Below, piece after piece: positions 10,089 to 20,487 of a stretch of DNA of 63,409 nt (positions are counted from its first letter, which is position 1; each line of letters opens with the position of its first letter). The notes below the pieces were generated by a model. The model searched no databases, had not been told where the DNA came from, and worked only from the letters and a program-made list of their open reading frames with translations. Source of the DNA: Burkholderia pseudomultivorans (GTDB lineage Bacteria > Pseudomonadota > Gammaproteobacteria > Burkholderiales > Burkholderiaceae). The stretch covers positions 1 through 63,409 of the forward strand of contig NZ_CABVPP010000042.1 in assembly GCF_902499075.1 (NCBI RefSeq), given 5' to 3'. The translations under genes were made by a program, and so were the position numbers.

Positions 10089-10787
10089 TCAGTTGCGGTT
10101 GCCGCCGAAGATGCCGAGCAGCGCGAGCAGGTTCGTGAACACGTTGTACAGGTCGAGATAGATCGCGAGCGTGGCCGTGATGTAGTTCGTCTCGCCGCCG
10201 TTCACGACGCGCTGGACGTCGAACAGCATGTACGCGGAGAAGATCGCGATCGCGAGCACCGACACGGTCAGCATCAGCGCCGGCAGCTGCAGGAAGATGT
10301 TCGCGACCGATGCGAGCAGGATCACGATCACGCCCATGAACAGCCACTTGCCGAGGCCCGAGAAATCGCGCTTGCTGACGGTGGCGATCGTCGCCATCGC
10401 GGCGAAGATGATGCCGGTGCCGCCGAACGCGAGCATGATCAGCGACGGTCCGTTCGAGAAGCCGAGGATGAAACTCAGCAGGCGCGACAGCATCAGGCCC
10501 ATGAAGAACGTGAAGCCGAGCAGCACGAATACGCCGGCCGCACTGTTTTTCGTCCGCTCGATCGCGAACATGAAGCCGAATGCGATCGCGAAGAACGCCA
10601 GCAGGCTCATCATCGGGCTGGTGGCCGCGAACAGCGAGAAGCCCGTCGCGACGCCGACCCACGCGCCGAGCACCGTCGGCACCATCGACAGCGCGAGCAG
10701 CCAGTACGTGTTGCGCAGCACGCGGTTGCGAACCTCGGCGGTGGTGACGGAGCCGCCGCGGCCGAAATTGTACGGATAGTCGTTCAT
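10089..10787 (-). CDS. Bax inhibitor-1/YccA family membrane protein
   Basis: A 232-residue inner-membrane protein with about seven hydrophobic segments, matching the BI-1/YccA family. Family features include a short cytoplasmic N-terminus (MNDYPYNFGRGG), the NTYWLLALSMVPTVLGAWVG segment and a C-terminal region ending LDLYNVFTNLLALLGIFGG. Members modulate the FtsH protease in E. coli or act as ion leaks; the function here is inferred from family. The start at 10787 follows AGGAGAAACC; a longer open frame to 10919 has no membrane character at its N-terminus. It forms its own transcription unit. Confidence 0.92.
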   Translation of the reverse strand: MNDYPYNFGRGGSVTTAEVRNRVLRNTYWLLALSMVPTVLGAWVGVATGFSLFAATSPMMSLLAFFAIAFGFMFAIERTKNSAAGVFVLLGFTFFMGLMLSRLLSFILGFSNGPSLIMLAFGGTGIIFAAMATIATVSKRDFSGLGKWLFMGVIVILLASVANIFLQLPALMLTVSVLAIAIFSAYMLFDVQRVVNGGETNYITATLAIYLDLYNVFTNLLALLGIFGGNRN

Positions 10788-10984
10788 GGTTTCTCCTAAC
10801 ATTGAACGCATGGGCGTCCGGGGCCGGTTCGGCGCGCGCGGTGTGCGGCGCAGCAAACCGGAGCAGCTATGGCTAAGATACGTTCCGCGCCGCGAGGTTT
10901 CAATGGCCGCACGGCGCAAAACACAGGGATTTGGAACCTTTCATGTGTGTAAGGGTTCAATCGCAATGATACACGGGATCGTGC

Positions 10985-10990
10985 TACAAT
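10985..10990 (+). promoter_or_regulatory. Possible -10 element upstream of ndk
   Basis: TACAAT stands 47 bases before the ndk ATG in a locally AT-rich stretch. No good -35 hexamer sits at 17 bases, so this is a weak call. Confidence 0.3.
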
Positions 10991-11036
10991 AGCGGATTCA
11001 TTTGAACCTGTAACTTCTTAATTTTTTGGAGTTTTT

Positions 11037-11462
11037 ATGGCAATCGAGCGCACCCTGTCGATCATCAAGCCGGATGCGGTGGCAAAGAACGTGATCGGCC
11101 AGATCTACAGCCGTTTCGAAGGCGCCGGCCTGAAGATCGTCGCATCGCGCATGGCGCACCTGTCGCGTGCCGACGCCGAGAAGTTCTACGCGGTTCACGC
11201 GGCGCGTCCGTTCTTCAAGGACCTCGTCGACTTCATGATCTCGGGCCCGGTGATGATCCAGGTCCTGGAAGGCGAAGGCGCGATCCTGAAGAACCGCGAC
11301 CTGATGGGCGCGACGGATCCGAAGAAGGCGGAAAAGGGCACGATCCGTGCCGACTTCGCCGACAGCATCGACGCGAACGCCGTGCACGGCTCGGACGCTC
11401 CGGAAACGGCTGCGGTCGAGATCGCGTTCTTCTTCCCGGAAATGAACGTTTACTCGCGCTAA
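11037..11462 (+). CDS. ndk: Nucleoside diphosphate kinase
   Basis: A 141-residue enzyme, the standard length, that transfers the gamma phosphate from ATP to nucleoside diphosphates. The phospho-accepting histidine is His117 in [12 protein letters not shown]. The N-terminal [15 protein letters not shown] is also characteristic. Start at 11037 follows TTGGAG. It is followed after 55 bases by rlmN, an order shared by many proteobacteria. Confidence 0.97.
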   Translation: MAIERTLSIIKPDAVAKNVIGQIYSRFEGAGLKIVASRMAHLSRADAEKFYAVHAARPFFKDLVDFMISGPVMIQVLEGEGAILKNRDLMGATDPKKAEKGTIRADFADSIDANAVHGSDAPETAAVEIAFFFPEMNVYSR

Positions 11463-11517
11463 GCCCCGGCTGGTAGCAAGTAGGCAGGATTCAGCGCACG
11501 CGGCAAGGCAGCACATC

Positions 11518-12657
11518 ATGACGAGCGAAACTTCCGTCAATCTTCTCGACTTCGATGCCGAGGGTCTTGTCGCGTACTGCGGCAGTCTCGGCGAGAAGCC
11601 GTTCCGCGCCAAGCAGTTGCAGCGCTGGATCCACCAGTACAATGCCGGCGATTTCGATGGCATGACCGATCTCGCGAAGTCCCTGAGAGAAAAGCTCAAG
11701 GGCCGCGCGACGATCTCGATGCCGGAGATCGCCAGCGATCACGTTTCCGCCGACGGCACGCGCAAGTGGCTGATCGACGTCGGAAACGGCAATGCGGTCG
11801 AAACCGTGTTCATCCCGGAAGAGACGCGCGGCACGCTGTGCGTGTCGTCGCAGGCCGGGTGCGCGGTCAACTGCCGCTTCTGCTCGACGGGCAAGCAGGG
11901 TTTCTCCCGCAACCTGTCGACGGCTGAAATCATCGGCCAGCTTCGGATGGCCGAGTTTGCCTTGCGTGCGTCGCTCGGTCGCGCGCCCGGCCCGAACGGC
12001 AAGGCCGAGCGGGTGGTCACCAACGTGGTGATGATGGGCATGGGCGAGCCGCTGCTGAACTACAGCGCGGTCGTGCCCGCGATGCGCCTGATGCTCGACG
12101 ATAACGCGTACGGCCTGTCGCGCCGCCGCGTCACGCTGTCGACCTCCGGCGTGGTGCCGATGATGGACCGCCTCGGCGCCGAATTGCCGGTCGCGCTGGC
12201 CGTTTCGCTGCACGCGCCGAACGATGCGCTGCGCGACGAGCTGGTGCCGCTCAACAAGAAGCATCCGCTTCGCGAGCTGATGGCCGCGTGCCAGCGTTAT
12301 CTGAAGGTCGCGCCGCGCGACTTCATTACTTTCGAATACTGCATGCTGGACGGCGTCAACGACACCGAAGCGCATGCGCGCGAACTGCTCGCCGTCACGC
12401 GCGACGTGCCGTGCAAGTTCAACCTGATCCCGTTCAATCCGTTCCCGGAGTCGGGTCTCATCCGCTCGAAGCCGGAACAGATCAAGCGCTTTGCGCAGAT
12501 CCTGATCGACGCGGGCGTCGTTACCACCGTGCGCAAGACGCGCGGCGACGACATCGACGCCGCGTGCGGCCAGCTCGCCGGCGCGGTGAAGGACCGCACG
12601 CGCCTCGCGGAACGAACGGGCGCAGCGGGAAAAATCATCGAGGTCCGGGCGGTCTGA
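11518..12657 (+). CDS. rlmN: Dual-specificity rRNA/tRNA adenine-C2 methyltransferase RlmN
   Basis: A radical SAM enzyme of 379 residues that makes 2-methyladenosine at A2503 of 23S rRNA and at A37 of some tRNAs. The radical SAM cluster motif CAVNCRFC supplies Cys115, Cys119 and Cys122. The C-terminal [12 protein letters not shown] carries the cysteine that becomes methylated during catalysis. Family motif [10 protein letters not shown] is present. It follows ndk and precedes rodZ; no pilF gene lies in the 149-base gap, unlike in many gammaproteobacteria. Confidence 0.96.
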   Translation: MTSETSVNLLDFDAEGLVAYCGSLGEKPFRAKQLQRWIHQYNAGDFDGMTDLAKSLREKLKGRATISMPEIASDHVSADGTRKWLIDVGNGNAVETVFIPEETRGTLCVSSQAGCAVNCRFCSTGKQGFSRNLSTAEIIGQLRMAEFALRASLGRAPGPNGKAERVVTNVVMMGMGEPLLNYSAVVPAMRLMLDDNAYGLSRRRVTLSTSGVVPMMDRLGAELPVALAVSLHAPNDALRDELVPLNKKHPLRELMAACQRYLKVAPRDFITFEYCMLDGVNDTEAHARELLAVTRDVPCKFNLIPFNPFPESGLIRSKPEQIKRFAQILIDAGVVTTVRKTRGDDIDAACGQLAGAVKDRTRLAERTGAAGKIIEVRAV

Positions 12658-12806
12658 CGGGGATGCCCGGACTTTTTTGCGGTACAACACGCGAATAGCG
12701 ATCTGTCGCGGTGCTTCGGCGCCGTACATGGCATGAACAGTTGCGGGCGCGGGCCGGTGGAGCCGGTGCGGCCCGCCAGTGAAGAAGAATCGACGCGAGG
12801 ACAAGG

Positions 12807-13823
12807 ATGAGTGAGCCGCAGCCGTCAAACGGCGCAGAGACGAATGCCGCGAAGCCGGCCCCGGCGGGACTGGAATCGCTGGTGGCGGTGGGCAGTCGGC
12901 TGGCGCAGCTTCGGGAAGCGAAGGGGTGGACGGTCGAGGATGTATCGGCGCGACTCAAGGTCGCACCGCCGAAGCTGCGGGCGCTGGAGGCCGGCGACAT
13001 CAGCCATTTGCCCGGCGTGACGTTTGCGCTCGGCGTCGTGCGCAGCTACGCGAAGATGCTCGGCGTCGATCCGGAGCCGTTCGCGCAGGCGCTGCGCCGC
13101 GAGCGCGGGGTGCCGGAAGTCGACCTGTCGATGCCGGCGTCGTCGGGGGCGGATCTGCCGCGCGGCCGCGTGTCGATTCCGCTCGGCGGCTCGTCGCGCC
13201 ACCATCCGTGGCTGTGGGGCACCGCGATCGTCGTGATCGCGGCGATCGCGGTACTGATGTGGCACACTGGCGGCGATTCGCCGAGCTGGCTCGCGCGCTT
13301 CAAGGGCGGCGACGCGCAGCATGCGTCGGTCGCGAGCGCGCCGGCGGCGGCTTCCGCCGAGGAGGCGGCGGCGAGCGGCACGACAACGGCACCGGCGAAT
13401 GAGGTTCCGGCCCCGGCGGCGACGTCCGCAGCGGCGCCGCAGGTCGTTGCGTCGGCTACGCCGGCGCCGGCCGCGACGGCGGACGCATCACGGCCGGTCG
13501 TCGCGACGACGGCAACGACGACGGTGGCGAGCGCTGCCGCTGCCGCGCAGCCGGCGAGCGTCGCGGTCGCGGCAGGCCAGTCGATGATCGAACTGAAGGT
13601 CAGGCAGGACAGCTGGTTCAGCGTGCGCGACAAGAGCGGCAAGGAGCTGTTCTCCGGGCTGGTGCACGCCGGCGAGGCGAAGCAGGTCGCCGGCGACGGT
13701 CCGTTCAAGGTCACGATCGGCAACAAGGCGGGCCTCGACGCGATCGCGTTCGACGGAAAGCCCGTCGATCCGGCAAAATATTCGGCAGCGCGGGGTAATG
13801 TGGCGCGGTTCACGTTGCCCTGA
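12807..13823 (+). CDS. rodZ: RodZ-like helix-turn-helix membrane protein
   Basis: A 338-residue bitopic inner-membrane protein related to RodZ, which links MreB to the cell-wall elongation machinery. A cytoplasmic XRE-type HTH domain covers about residues 25-95 (LAQLREAKGWTVEDVSARLK), one transmembrane helix spans about 135-152, then an Ala/Thr/Pro-rich periplasmic linker and a C-terminal DUF4115-type beta domain (WFSVRDKSGKELFSGLVHAG). GAGGACAAGG precedes the start. It stands in the conserved rlmN-rodZ-ispG-hisS order. Confidence 0.9.
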   Translation: MSEPQPSNGAETNAAKPAPAGLESLVAVGSRLAQLREAKGWTVEDVSARLKVAPPKLRALEAGDISHLPGVTFALGVVRSYAKMLGVDPEPFAQALRRERGVPEVDLSMPASSGADLPRGRVSIPLGGSSRHHPWLWGTAIVVIAAIAVLMWHTGGDSPSWLARFKGGDAQHASVASAPAAASAEEAAASGTTTAPANEVPAPAATSAAAPQVVASATPAPAATADASRPVVATTATTTVASAAAAAQPASVAVAAGQSMIELKVRQDSWFSVRDKSGKELFSGLVHAGEAKQVAGDGPFKVTIGNKAGLDAIAFDGKPVDPAKYSAARGNVARFTLP

Positions 13824-13935
13824 CGCCAAGCGCCGTGGCGAAGGCCTGTCGACGATACCGGCAGGCCGTGACGGCACGGCGCTTTTTCAATTCATGCGCC
13901 GCCTTGCGGCGCATTCCGCGTAAATGGATCTATCG

Positions 13936-15240
13936 ATGCAATCCGAAGCTCAATCCCCACGCAGCAGTCAGATTTGTTCAACCGAGCCGGTGTTCGGCGG
14001 GCATGCGCCGCGCCGCGTGTCGCATGCGGTGGATGTCCGCTGGGGCGGCCAGCTCGTGACGATCGGCGGTGCCGCGCCGGTGCGCGTGCAGTCGATGACG
14101 AATACCGACACGGCCGACGCGATCGGCACCGCGATCCAGATCAAGGATCTCGCGAACGCGGGTTCCGAACTGGTGCGCATCACGGTCAACACGCCCGAGG
14201 CTGCGGCCGCCGTGCCGGCGATCCGCGAGCAGCTCGACCGGATGGGCGTGACGGTGCCGCTCGTCGGCGATTTCCATTACAACGGCCATCTGCTGCTGCG
14301 CGACTATCCGGGCTGCGCGGAGGCGCTGTCGAAGTACCGGATCAATCCGGGCAACGTCGGCCAGGGCGCGAAGCGCGACACGCAGTTCGCGCAGATGATC
14401 GAAGCCGCGATCAAGTACGACAAGCCGGTGCGGATCGGCGTGAATTGGGGCAGCCTCGACCAGGACCTGCTCGCGCGCATGATGGATGAGAACGCCGCGC
14501 GGGCGCAGCCGTGGGACGCGCAGAGCGTGATGTACGAGGCGCTGATCCAGTCGGCGATCGGTTCGGCCGAGCGCGCGGTCGAGCTGGGTCTCGGCCGCGA
14601 CCGCATCGTGCTGTCGTGCAAGGTCAGCGGTGTGCAGGACCTGATCGCCGTGTACCGCGAACTCGGCCGCCGCTGCGGCTTCGCGCTGCACCTCGGCCTG
14701 ACCGAGGCTGGCATGGGCTCGAAGGGCATCGTCGCGTCGACCGCGGCGCTCGGCGTGCTGCTGCAGGAAGGGATCGGCGACACGATCCGCATCTCGCTGA
14801 CGCCCGAGCCGGGCGCGCCGCGCACCGGCGAGGTCGTGGTCGGCCAGGAAATCCTGCAGACGATGGGCCTGCGCTCGTTCGCGCCGATGGTGATCGCCTG
14901 CCCCGGCTGCGGCCGCACGACCAGCACGCTGTTCCAGGAACTCGCGATGCAGATCCAGACCTACCTGCGCGAGCAGATGCCGGTGTGGCGCAAGGAATAC
15001 CCGGGTGTCGAGAAGATGAACGTCGCGGTGATGGGCTGCATCGTCAACGGCCCGGGCGAATCGAAGCACGCGAACATCGGCATCAGCCTGCCGGGTTCGG
15101 GCGAGAACCCGGCAGCGCCGGTCTTCATCGACGGCGAGAAGGTCAAGACGCTGCGCGGCGAGCGGATCGCCGAGGAATTCCAGCAGATCGTCAGCGACTA
15201 TGTCGCACGCAACTACGGCCGCGCCGCGGCCCTGAACTAA
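13936..15240 (+). CDS. ispG: 4-hydroxy-3-methylbut-2-en-1-yl diphosphate synthase
   Basis: The [4Fe-4S] enzyme that converts methylerythritol cyclodiphosphate to HMBPP in the MEP isoprenoid pathway. The N-terminal TIM-barrel region contains [12 protein letters not shown] and the C-terminal region has [15 protein letters not shown] plus [17 protein letters not shown], which supply the cluster cysteines. Starting at 13936 gives 434 residues, the length I recall for Burkholderia IspG. An in-frame ATG at 13924 would add four residues. The next gene is hisS after 16 bases. Confidence 0.96.
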   Translation: MQSEAQSPRSSQICSTEPVFGGHAPRRVSHAVDVRWGGQLVTIGGAAPVRVQSMTNTDTADAIGTAIQIKDLANAGSELVRITVNTPEAAAAVPAIREQLDRMGVTVPLVGDFHYNGHLLLRDYPGCAEALSKYRINPGNVGQGAKRDTQFAQMIEAAIKYDKPVRIGVNWGSLDQDLLARMMDENAARAQPWDAQSVMYEALIQSAIGSAERAVELGLGRDRIVLSCKVSGVQDLIAVYRELGRRCGFALHLGLTEAGMGSKGIVASTAALGVLLQEGIGDTIRISLTPEPGAPRTGEVVVGQEILQTMGLRSFAPMVIACPGCGRTTSTLFQELAMQIQTYLREQMPVWRKEYPGVEKMNVAVMGCIVNGPGESKHANIGISLPGSGENPAAPVFIDGEKVKTLRGERIAEEFQQIVSDYVARNYGRAAALN

Positions 15241-15256
15241 TTCGTCCACACACACG

Positions 15257-16597
15257 ATGACTGAACAGAAACGCAAGATCGAGAAGCTCACGGGCGTCAA
15301 GGGCATGAACGACATCCTGCCGCAGGATGCCGGCCTGTGGGAGTTCTTCGAAGCCACCGTGAAATCGCTGCTGCGCGCCTACGGCTACCAGAACATCCGC
15401 ACGCCGATCGTCGAGCACACGCAACTGTTCACGCGCGGCATCGGCGAAGTCACGGACATCGTCGAGAAGGAGATGTACAGCTTCACCGACGCGCTGAACG
15501 GCGAAAACCTGACGATGCGCCCGGAAAACACCGCGGCGGTCGTGCGCGCGGCGATCGAGCACAACATGCTGTACGACGGTCCGAAGCGTCTGTGGTACAT
15601 CGGCCCGATGTTCCGTCACGAGCGTCCGCAGCGCGGCCGCTACCGCCAGTTCCACCAGGTCGGCGTCGAGGCGCTCGGCTTCGCGGGTCCGGATGCGGAC
15701 GCCGAAATCATCATGATGTGCCAGCGCCTGTGGGACGACCTCGGCCTGACCGGCATCAAGCTCGAGATCAATTCGCTCGGCCTCGCGGAAGAGCGCGCCG
15801 CGCACCGCGTCGAGCTGATCAAGTATCTGGAGCAGTTCGTCGACGTGCTCGACGAGGATGCGAAGCGCCGCCTGTATACGAACCCGCTGCGCGTGCTCGA
15901 CACGAAGAATCCGGCGCTGCAGGAAATCGCGCAGAACGCGCCGAAGCTGATCGACTTCCTCGGCGACGAATCGCGCGCGCACTTCGAAGGGCTGCAGCGC
16001 CTGCTGCTGGCGAACAACATCCCGTTCAAGATCAACCCGCGTCTCGTGCGCGGCCTCGATTACTACAACCTGACCGTGTTCGAGTGGGTGACCGACAAGC
16101 TCGGCGCGCAGGGCACGGTCGCGGCCGGCGGCCGCTACGATCCGCTGATCGAGCAGCTCGGCGGCAAGCCGACTGCCGCATGCGGCTGGGCGATGGGCAT
16201 CGAGCGGATTCTCGAATTGCTGAAGGAAGAGGATCTCGCGCCCGAGCAGGAAGGCGTCGACGTGTATGTCGTGCACCAGGGCGAAGCCGCGCGCGAACAG
16301 GCGTTCATCGCGGCCGAGCGCCTGCGCGACACGGGCCTCGACGTGATCTTCCACTGCAGCGCCGACGGCGGCCCGGCGAGCTTCAAGTCGCAGATGAAGC
16401 GGGCCGACGCGAGCGGCGCCGCGTTCGCGGTGATCTTCGGCGAAGAGGAGGTCGCGAACGGCACGGTGGGCGTGAAGGCGCTGCGCGGTGCGGGCGAAGA
16501 CGGGGAAAAGAACGTTCAGCAGACCGTACCGGTCGAAAGCTTGACCGAATTCCTAATCAATGCGATGGTTGCATCCGCCGAAGACGGCGACGACTGA
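15257..16597 (+). CDS. hisS: Histidyl-tRNA synthetase
   Basis: A class II aminoacyl-tRNA synthetase of 446 residues that charges tRNA-His. Motif 2 ([19 protein letters not shown]) and the histidine-specific [15 protein letters not shown] segment are present, with GMNDILP near the N-terminus and a C-terminal anticodon-binding domain. It lies between ispG and yfgM, probably in one operon. Confidence 0.97.
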   Translation: MTEQKRKIEKLTGVKGMNDILPQDAGLWEFFEATVKSLLRAYGYQNIRTPIVEHTQLFTRGIGEVTDIVEKEMYSFTDALNGENLTMRPENTAAVVRAAIEHNMLYDGPKRLWYIGPMFRHERPQRGRYRQFHQVGVEALGFAGPDADAEIIMMCQRLWDDLGLTGIKLEINSLGLAEERAAHRVELIKYLEQFVDVLDEDAKRRLYTNPLRVLDTKNPALQEIAQNAPKLIDFLGDESRAHFEGLQRLLLANNIPFKINPRLVRGLDYYNLTVFEWVTDKLGAQGTVAAGGRYDPLIEQLGGKPTAACGWAMGIERILELLKEEDLAPEQEGVDVYVVHQGEAAREQAFIAAERLRDTGLDVIFHCSADGGPASFKSQMKRADASGAAFAVIFGEEEVANGTVGVKALRGAGEDGEKNVQQTVPVESLTEFLINAMVASAEDGDD

Positions 16598-16652
16598 TCG
16601 CGCTGGCGTTCGCTCGACAAGAAAGGCCTGAACAGGAAGGAATCGCTCGCCG

Positions 16653-17282
16653 ATGAGTTATCACGACGAACAAGAATCGATTGAAAGTCTCAAGGCGTGG
16701 TGGGCACGCTGGGGCAACCTCACCACGTGGATCGTGCTCGTGGCGCTCGTCGTCGCGGCCGGTTTCAACGGCTGGAACTATTGGCAGCGCCGCCAGGCCG
16801 CCGAGGCATCCGGGCTGTACGAGCAGGTCCAGAAGGCCGCCGCCGCGAACGACAAGGCGACGATGGCCCGCGCGGCCGCCGACATGGAAGACAAGTACGG
16901 CAGCACCGCGTATGCACAGATGACGGCGCTGTCGGCCGCGAAGGTGCTGTATGCGGCCGGCGATGCGGCCGGCGCGAAGGCTCAGCTGCAATGGGCCGCC
17001 GATCACGCGAAGGACGACGAGTACAAGCAGATCGCGAAGCTGCGTCTGGCATCGCTGCTGCTCGACGAAAAGGCGTACGACGCGGGGCTCGCGCTGTTGT
17101 CGGGCACGCCGGTGGACGCCTTCAAGGGCCTCGTGGCAGATCGCCGCGGCGATCTGCTGGCCGCGCAAGGCAAGACCGACGACGCGCGCGCGGCCTACAA
17201 GCTCGCGCTCGACAGCCTGTCGAAGGACGACCAGTCGGCCCGCCAGCTCGTGCAGTTCAAGCTGGATGCGCTCGGCGGCTGA
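16653..17282 (+). CDS. yfgM: YfgM-type tetratricopeptide membrane protein
   Basis: A 209-residue protein with a short cytoplasmic N-terminus (MSYHDEQESIESLKAWWARW), one transmembrane helix at about residues 22-42, and an Ala-rich periplasmic TPR-like region. E. coli YfgM associates with the SecYEG translocon and PpiD and helps periplasmic folding. The gene is between hisS and bamB, as in E. coli, which supports the name. The start follows AGGAAGGAA. Confidence 0.9.
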   Translation: MSYHDEQESIESLKAWWARWGNLTTWIVLVALVVAAGFNGWNYWQRRQAAEASGLYEQVQKAAAANDKATMARAAADMEDKYGSTAYAQMTALSAAKVLYAAGDAAGAKAQLQWAADHAKDDEYKQIAKLRLASLLLDEKAYDAGLALLSGTPVDAFKGLVADRRGDLLAAQGKTDDARAAYKLALDSLSKDDQSARQLVQFKLDALGG

Positions 17283-17323
17283 GCCGCGGCCCCCTCAACC
17301 TCTTAACTCTGCTTCGCTAACCG

Positions 17324-18469
17324 ATGAATTTGCTGAAACGTTACGCTGTGCCCGTTGCCTGCGCGGCGGCTGTCCTTGCACTGGCGGCCTGCTCGTCGTC
17401 GAAGGATGCGCGCCGCGTGCCGACGCCGCTCACCGAGTTCAAGCCCGTGATGGACGTGCAACAGGTCTGGAAGGCGAGCGTCGGCAAGGGCGGACGCTAC
17501 CTGTTCTCGCCGGTGGCCGTGGGCGACGCCGTCTATGCGGCGGGCGAGAACGGTTCGGTCGAGAAGATCGACGCGAAGACGGGCCAGACGCTGTGGCGCA
17601 CGAAGGTCGGCTCCGACCTGTCGGCCGGCGTCGGCAGCGACGGCAACCTGACTGCGGTCGGCGCGCTGAAGGGCGGCGTGTTCGTGCTCGGCCCGGACGG
17701 CAAGCAACTGTGGAAGACGACCGTGCAGGGCGAGATCTTCTCGCCGCCGCTGGTCGGCAACGGCCTCGTGATCGTGCGCACGATCGACGGCCAGGTGATC
17801 GCGTTCAACGCGCAGACGGGCGAGCAGAAGTGGACCTACCGCAACCGCGCGGTGCCGCTGAACCTGCGCGTGTCGGCCGGCATGACCTTCGCGGGCGATG
17901 CGGCGGTGCTTGCCGGCTTCCCGGGCGGCGGGCTTGTCGCGATCAACCTGCAGACCGGCGAGCCGTTCTGGCAGGCGCCGGTGTCGTTCCCGAAGGGCGT
18001 GACCGAAGTCGAGCGGATCAACGACGTCAGCGGTCCGCCGACGCTGGTCGGCGCGGAAACCTGCGCGGTGACGTTCCAGGGCCAGCTCGGCTGCTTCGAT
18101 GCGAACTCGGGCCGGCCGTTGTGGGAAAAGCCGTTCTCGAGCCGCAGCGGCCTCGCGCAGGACGATTCGGTGGTCGCCGGCGGCGACGACTGGTCGGTCG
18201 TGACGGCGTACGATGCGGCCACCGGCAACCAGCTGTGGCGCAACGAGCAGTTGAAGAGCCGTGACGTCGGCGTGCCGTACCTGCTCGGCCATGCGGTCGT
18301 GATGGGCGACTACAAGGGCTTCGTGCACTTCCTGTCGCGCGAGGACGGCAGCTTCATCGCGCGGATGAAGACCGACGGCAGCGCGATCACGGCAGCGCCA
18401 GTGCTCGCGGGCAATACGCTCGTCGTGCAGACGAAGGACGGCGGCCTGTACGGCTTCCGTCCGCGCTGA
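17324..18469 (+). CDS. bamB: Outer membrane assembly lipoprotein BamB
   Basis: A 381-residue lipoprotein of the BAM complex that inserts beta-barrel proteins in the outer membrane. It has a signal peptide ending in LALAAC (lipidated Cys23) and an eight-bladed PQQ-like beta-propeller visible as repeated blade motifs such as TGQTLWRTKVG, TGEQKWTYRN and TGNQLWRNEQ. It lies 41 bases after yfgM and before der, the conserved order. Confidence 0.95.
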   Translation: MNLLKRYAVPVACAAAVLALAACSSSKDARRVPTPLTEFKPVMDVQQVWKASVGKGGRYLFSPVAVGDAVYAAGENGSVEKIDAKTGQTLWRTKVGSDLSAGVGSDGNLTAVGALKGGVFVLGPDGKQLWKTTVQGEIFSPPLVGNGLVIVRTIDGQVIAFNAQTGEQKWTYRNRAVPLNLRVSAGMTFAGDAAVLAGFPGGGLVAINLQTGEPFWQAPVSFPKGVTEVERINDVSGPPTLVGAETCAVTFQGQLGCFDANSGRPLWEKPFSSRSGLAQDDSVVAGGDDWSVVTAYDAATGNQLWRNEQLKSRDVGVPYLLGHAVVMGDYKGFVHFLSREDGSFIARMKTDGSAITAAPVLAGNTLVVQTKDGGLYGFRPR

Positions 18470-18711
18470 TACGCAACACGCGCAGCCGCGCGGCGGCGGG
18501 CTGGTCCCGCGCAGCGCGGCGTGCGACATGAAGGCGGCCGGTGTTCCCGGCCGCTCGGTATTTGAAAGGCAGTTCGAGACGAAACATGACGGCGCGCACC
18601 GCGCGCCCGGCGCGCGCATCCGGCGCGGCGCGAATTCGTGATATTTTCATTCAGCGCAGCCGCCCGCAGCAGCGGGCCTCCCGCTGCTGCGCTTCACCGT
18701 AGACAACACAG

Positions 18712-20049
18712 ATGAAACCGGTCATTGCCCTCGTTGGGCGCCCCAATGTGGGGAAATCCACGCTGTTCAACCGGCTCACGCGCTCGCGCGATGCGCTGGT
18801 GGCCGACTTGCCGGGCCTGACGCGCGATCGCCATTACGGCGAAGGGCGCGTCGGCGAGCGGCCGTATCTCGTCGTCGACACGGGCGGCTTCGAGCCCGTC
18901 GCGAAGGACGGCATCCTGCACGAGATGGCGCGCCAGACGCGCCAGGCCGTCGAGGAAGCGGACGTCGTCGTGTTCATCGTCGACGGCCGCAACGGGCTGG
19001 CGCCGCAGGACAAGACGATTGCCGACTACCTGCGCAAGACCGGCCGGCCGATCTTCCTCGTCGTCAACAAGGCCGAGGGGATGAAGTACACGGCGGTCGC
19101 GACCGACTTCTACGAACTCGGGCTCGGCGATCCGCGCGCGATCTCGGCCGCGCACGGCGACGGCGTGACCGACATGATCAACGAGGCGCTGGAGGTCGCG
19201 TACGCGGACCAGCCGGAAGAAGAGGACGAGAACGACCCGTCGCGCGGCATCAAGATCGCGATCGTCGGCCGGCCGAACGTCGGCAAGTCGACGCTCGTCA
19301 ACGCGCTGATCGGCGAGGACCGCGTGATTGCGTTCGACATGCCGGGCACGACGCGCGATTCGATCTACGTCGACTTCGAGCGTAACGGCAAGAAATACAC
19401 GCTGATCGATACGGCCGGCCTGCGCCGCCGCGGCAAGGTGTTCGAGGCGATCGAGAAGTTCTCGGTCGTGAAGACGCTGCAGTCGATCTCCGACGCGAAC
19501 GTCGTCATTCTTCTGCTGGATGCGCAGCAGGACATTTCCGACCAGGACGCGCACATCGCCGGCTTCGTCGTCGAGCAGGGCCGCGCGCTCGTGATCGGTG
19601 TGAACAAGTGGGACGGGCTGGACGAGCACGCGCGCGAGCGCGCGAAAGCGGATTTGACCCGCAAGCTGAAATTCCTCGACTTCGCGAAGTCGCATTTCAT
19701 TTCGGCCGCGAAGAAAACCGGCATCGGCGCGCTGATGCGCTCGGTCGACGATGCATATGCCGCCGCGATGGCGAAGCTGCCGACGCCGAAGCTCACGCGC
19801 GCGCTGATCGAGGCCGTCGAGTTCCAGCAGCCGCGCCGTCGCGGCCCGGTGCGCCCGAAGCTGCGCTACGCGCACCAGGGCGGCCAGAATCCGCCGATCA
19901 TCGTGATCCACGGCAACGCGCTCGACGCGGTGACCGAAACCTACAAGCGTTACCTGGAAAACCGTTTCCGCGAAACTTTCTCCCTGACCGGGACTCCATT
20001 GCGCATAGAGTTCCGTTCGTCGAACAACCCGTACGCGGACAAGGGCTGA
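18712..20049 (+). CDS. der: Ribosome biogenesis GTPase Der
   Basis: A 445-residue double-domain GTPase (EngA/Der) needed for 50S subunit maturation. Two P-loops, GRPNVGKST near residues 8-16 and again near 186-194, mark the two G domains, each followed by its own DTGG/DTAG and NK[AW]-D motifs (VNKAEG, VNKWDG). A C-terminal KH-like domain follows. It is 242 bases after bamB, so it may have its own promoter. Confidence 0.97.
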   Translation: MKPVIALVGRPNVGKSTLFNRLTRSRDALVADLPGLTRDRHYGEGRVGERPYLVVDTGGFEPVAKDGILHEMARQTRQAVEEADVVVFIVDGRNGLAPQDKTIADYLRKTGRPIFLVVNKAEGMKYTAVATDFYELGLGDPRAISAAHGDGVTDMINEALEVAYADQPEEEDENDPSRGIKIAIVGRPNVGKSTLVNALIGEDRVIAFDMPGTTRDSIYVDFERNGKKYTLIDTAGLRRRGKVFEAIEKFSVVKTLQSISDANVVILLLDAQQDISDQDAHIAGFVVEQGRALVIGVNKWDGLDEHARERAKADLTRKLKFLDFAKSHFISAAKKTGIGALMRSVDDAYAAAMAKLPTPKLTRALIEAVEFQQPRRRGPVRPKLRYAHQGGQNPPIIVIHGNALDAVTETYKRYLENRFRETFSLTGTPLRIEFRSSNNPYADKG

Positions 20050-20190
20050 AGCACGCCCCGCAATGGCTCGGCCGCATGGCCGAGGCCCGGGCGGGGCAGG
20101 CAAAATCGGCTATAGTGTAGCGATTGGCGCCGGATCTCTTTTTCTTCGTCGCCAATCCAGATCAACCTGCAAAAAAAGATGGAGTACGCC

Positions 20191-20430
20191 ATGAGCAACA
20201 AAGGGCAATTGTTACAAGACCCGTTTTTGAACGCACTGCGCAAGGAGCACGTTCCCGTTTCGATCTATCTCGTCAACGGCATCAAGCTCCAAGGGAACAT
20301 CGAATCGTTCGACCAGTACGTCGTGTTGCTCCGTAATACGGTGACCCAGATGGTCTACAAGCACGCCATCTCGACGGTCGTGCCGGCGCGCCCGGTGAAT
20401 TTCCACCCGGACGCGGAAGCCTCGTCCTAA
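20191..20430 (+). CDS. hfq: RNA chaperone Hfq
   Basis: A 79-residue Sm-like protein that pairs small RNAs with mRNAs. Sm1 ([20 protein letters not shown]) and Sm2 ([17 protein letters not shown] with the YKHA motif) are intact. The start at 20191 follows GGAG by six bases; a frame from 20179 would put the ribosome site inside the gene. The next gene is hflX, the conserved hfq-hflX-hflK-hflC order. Confidence 0.97.
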
Positions 20431-20487
20431 CCCATTGCAGCGGCCGGCATCCGGTCGCCGCGAGCGACCGATGCCAGCCGCCTTATC

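Noticed and set aside
8563-10662. A 699-residue minus-strand frame opposite rlmD
   Set aside because: Shadow of rlmD and of the Bax-inhibitor gene; low-complexity Arg/His composition and no recognisable domain.
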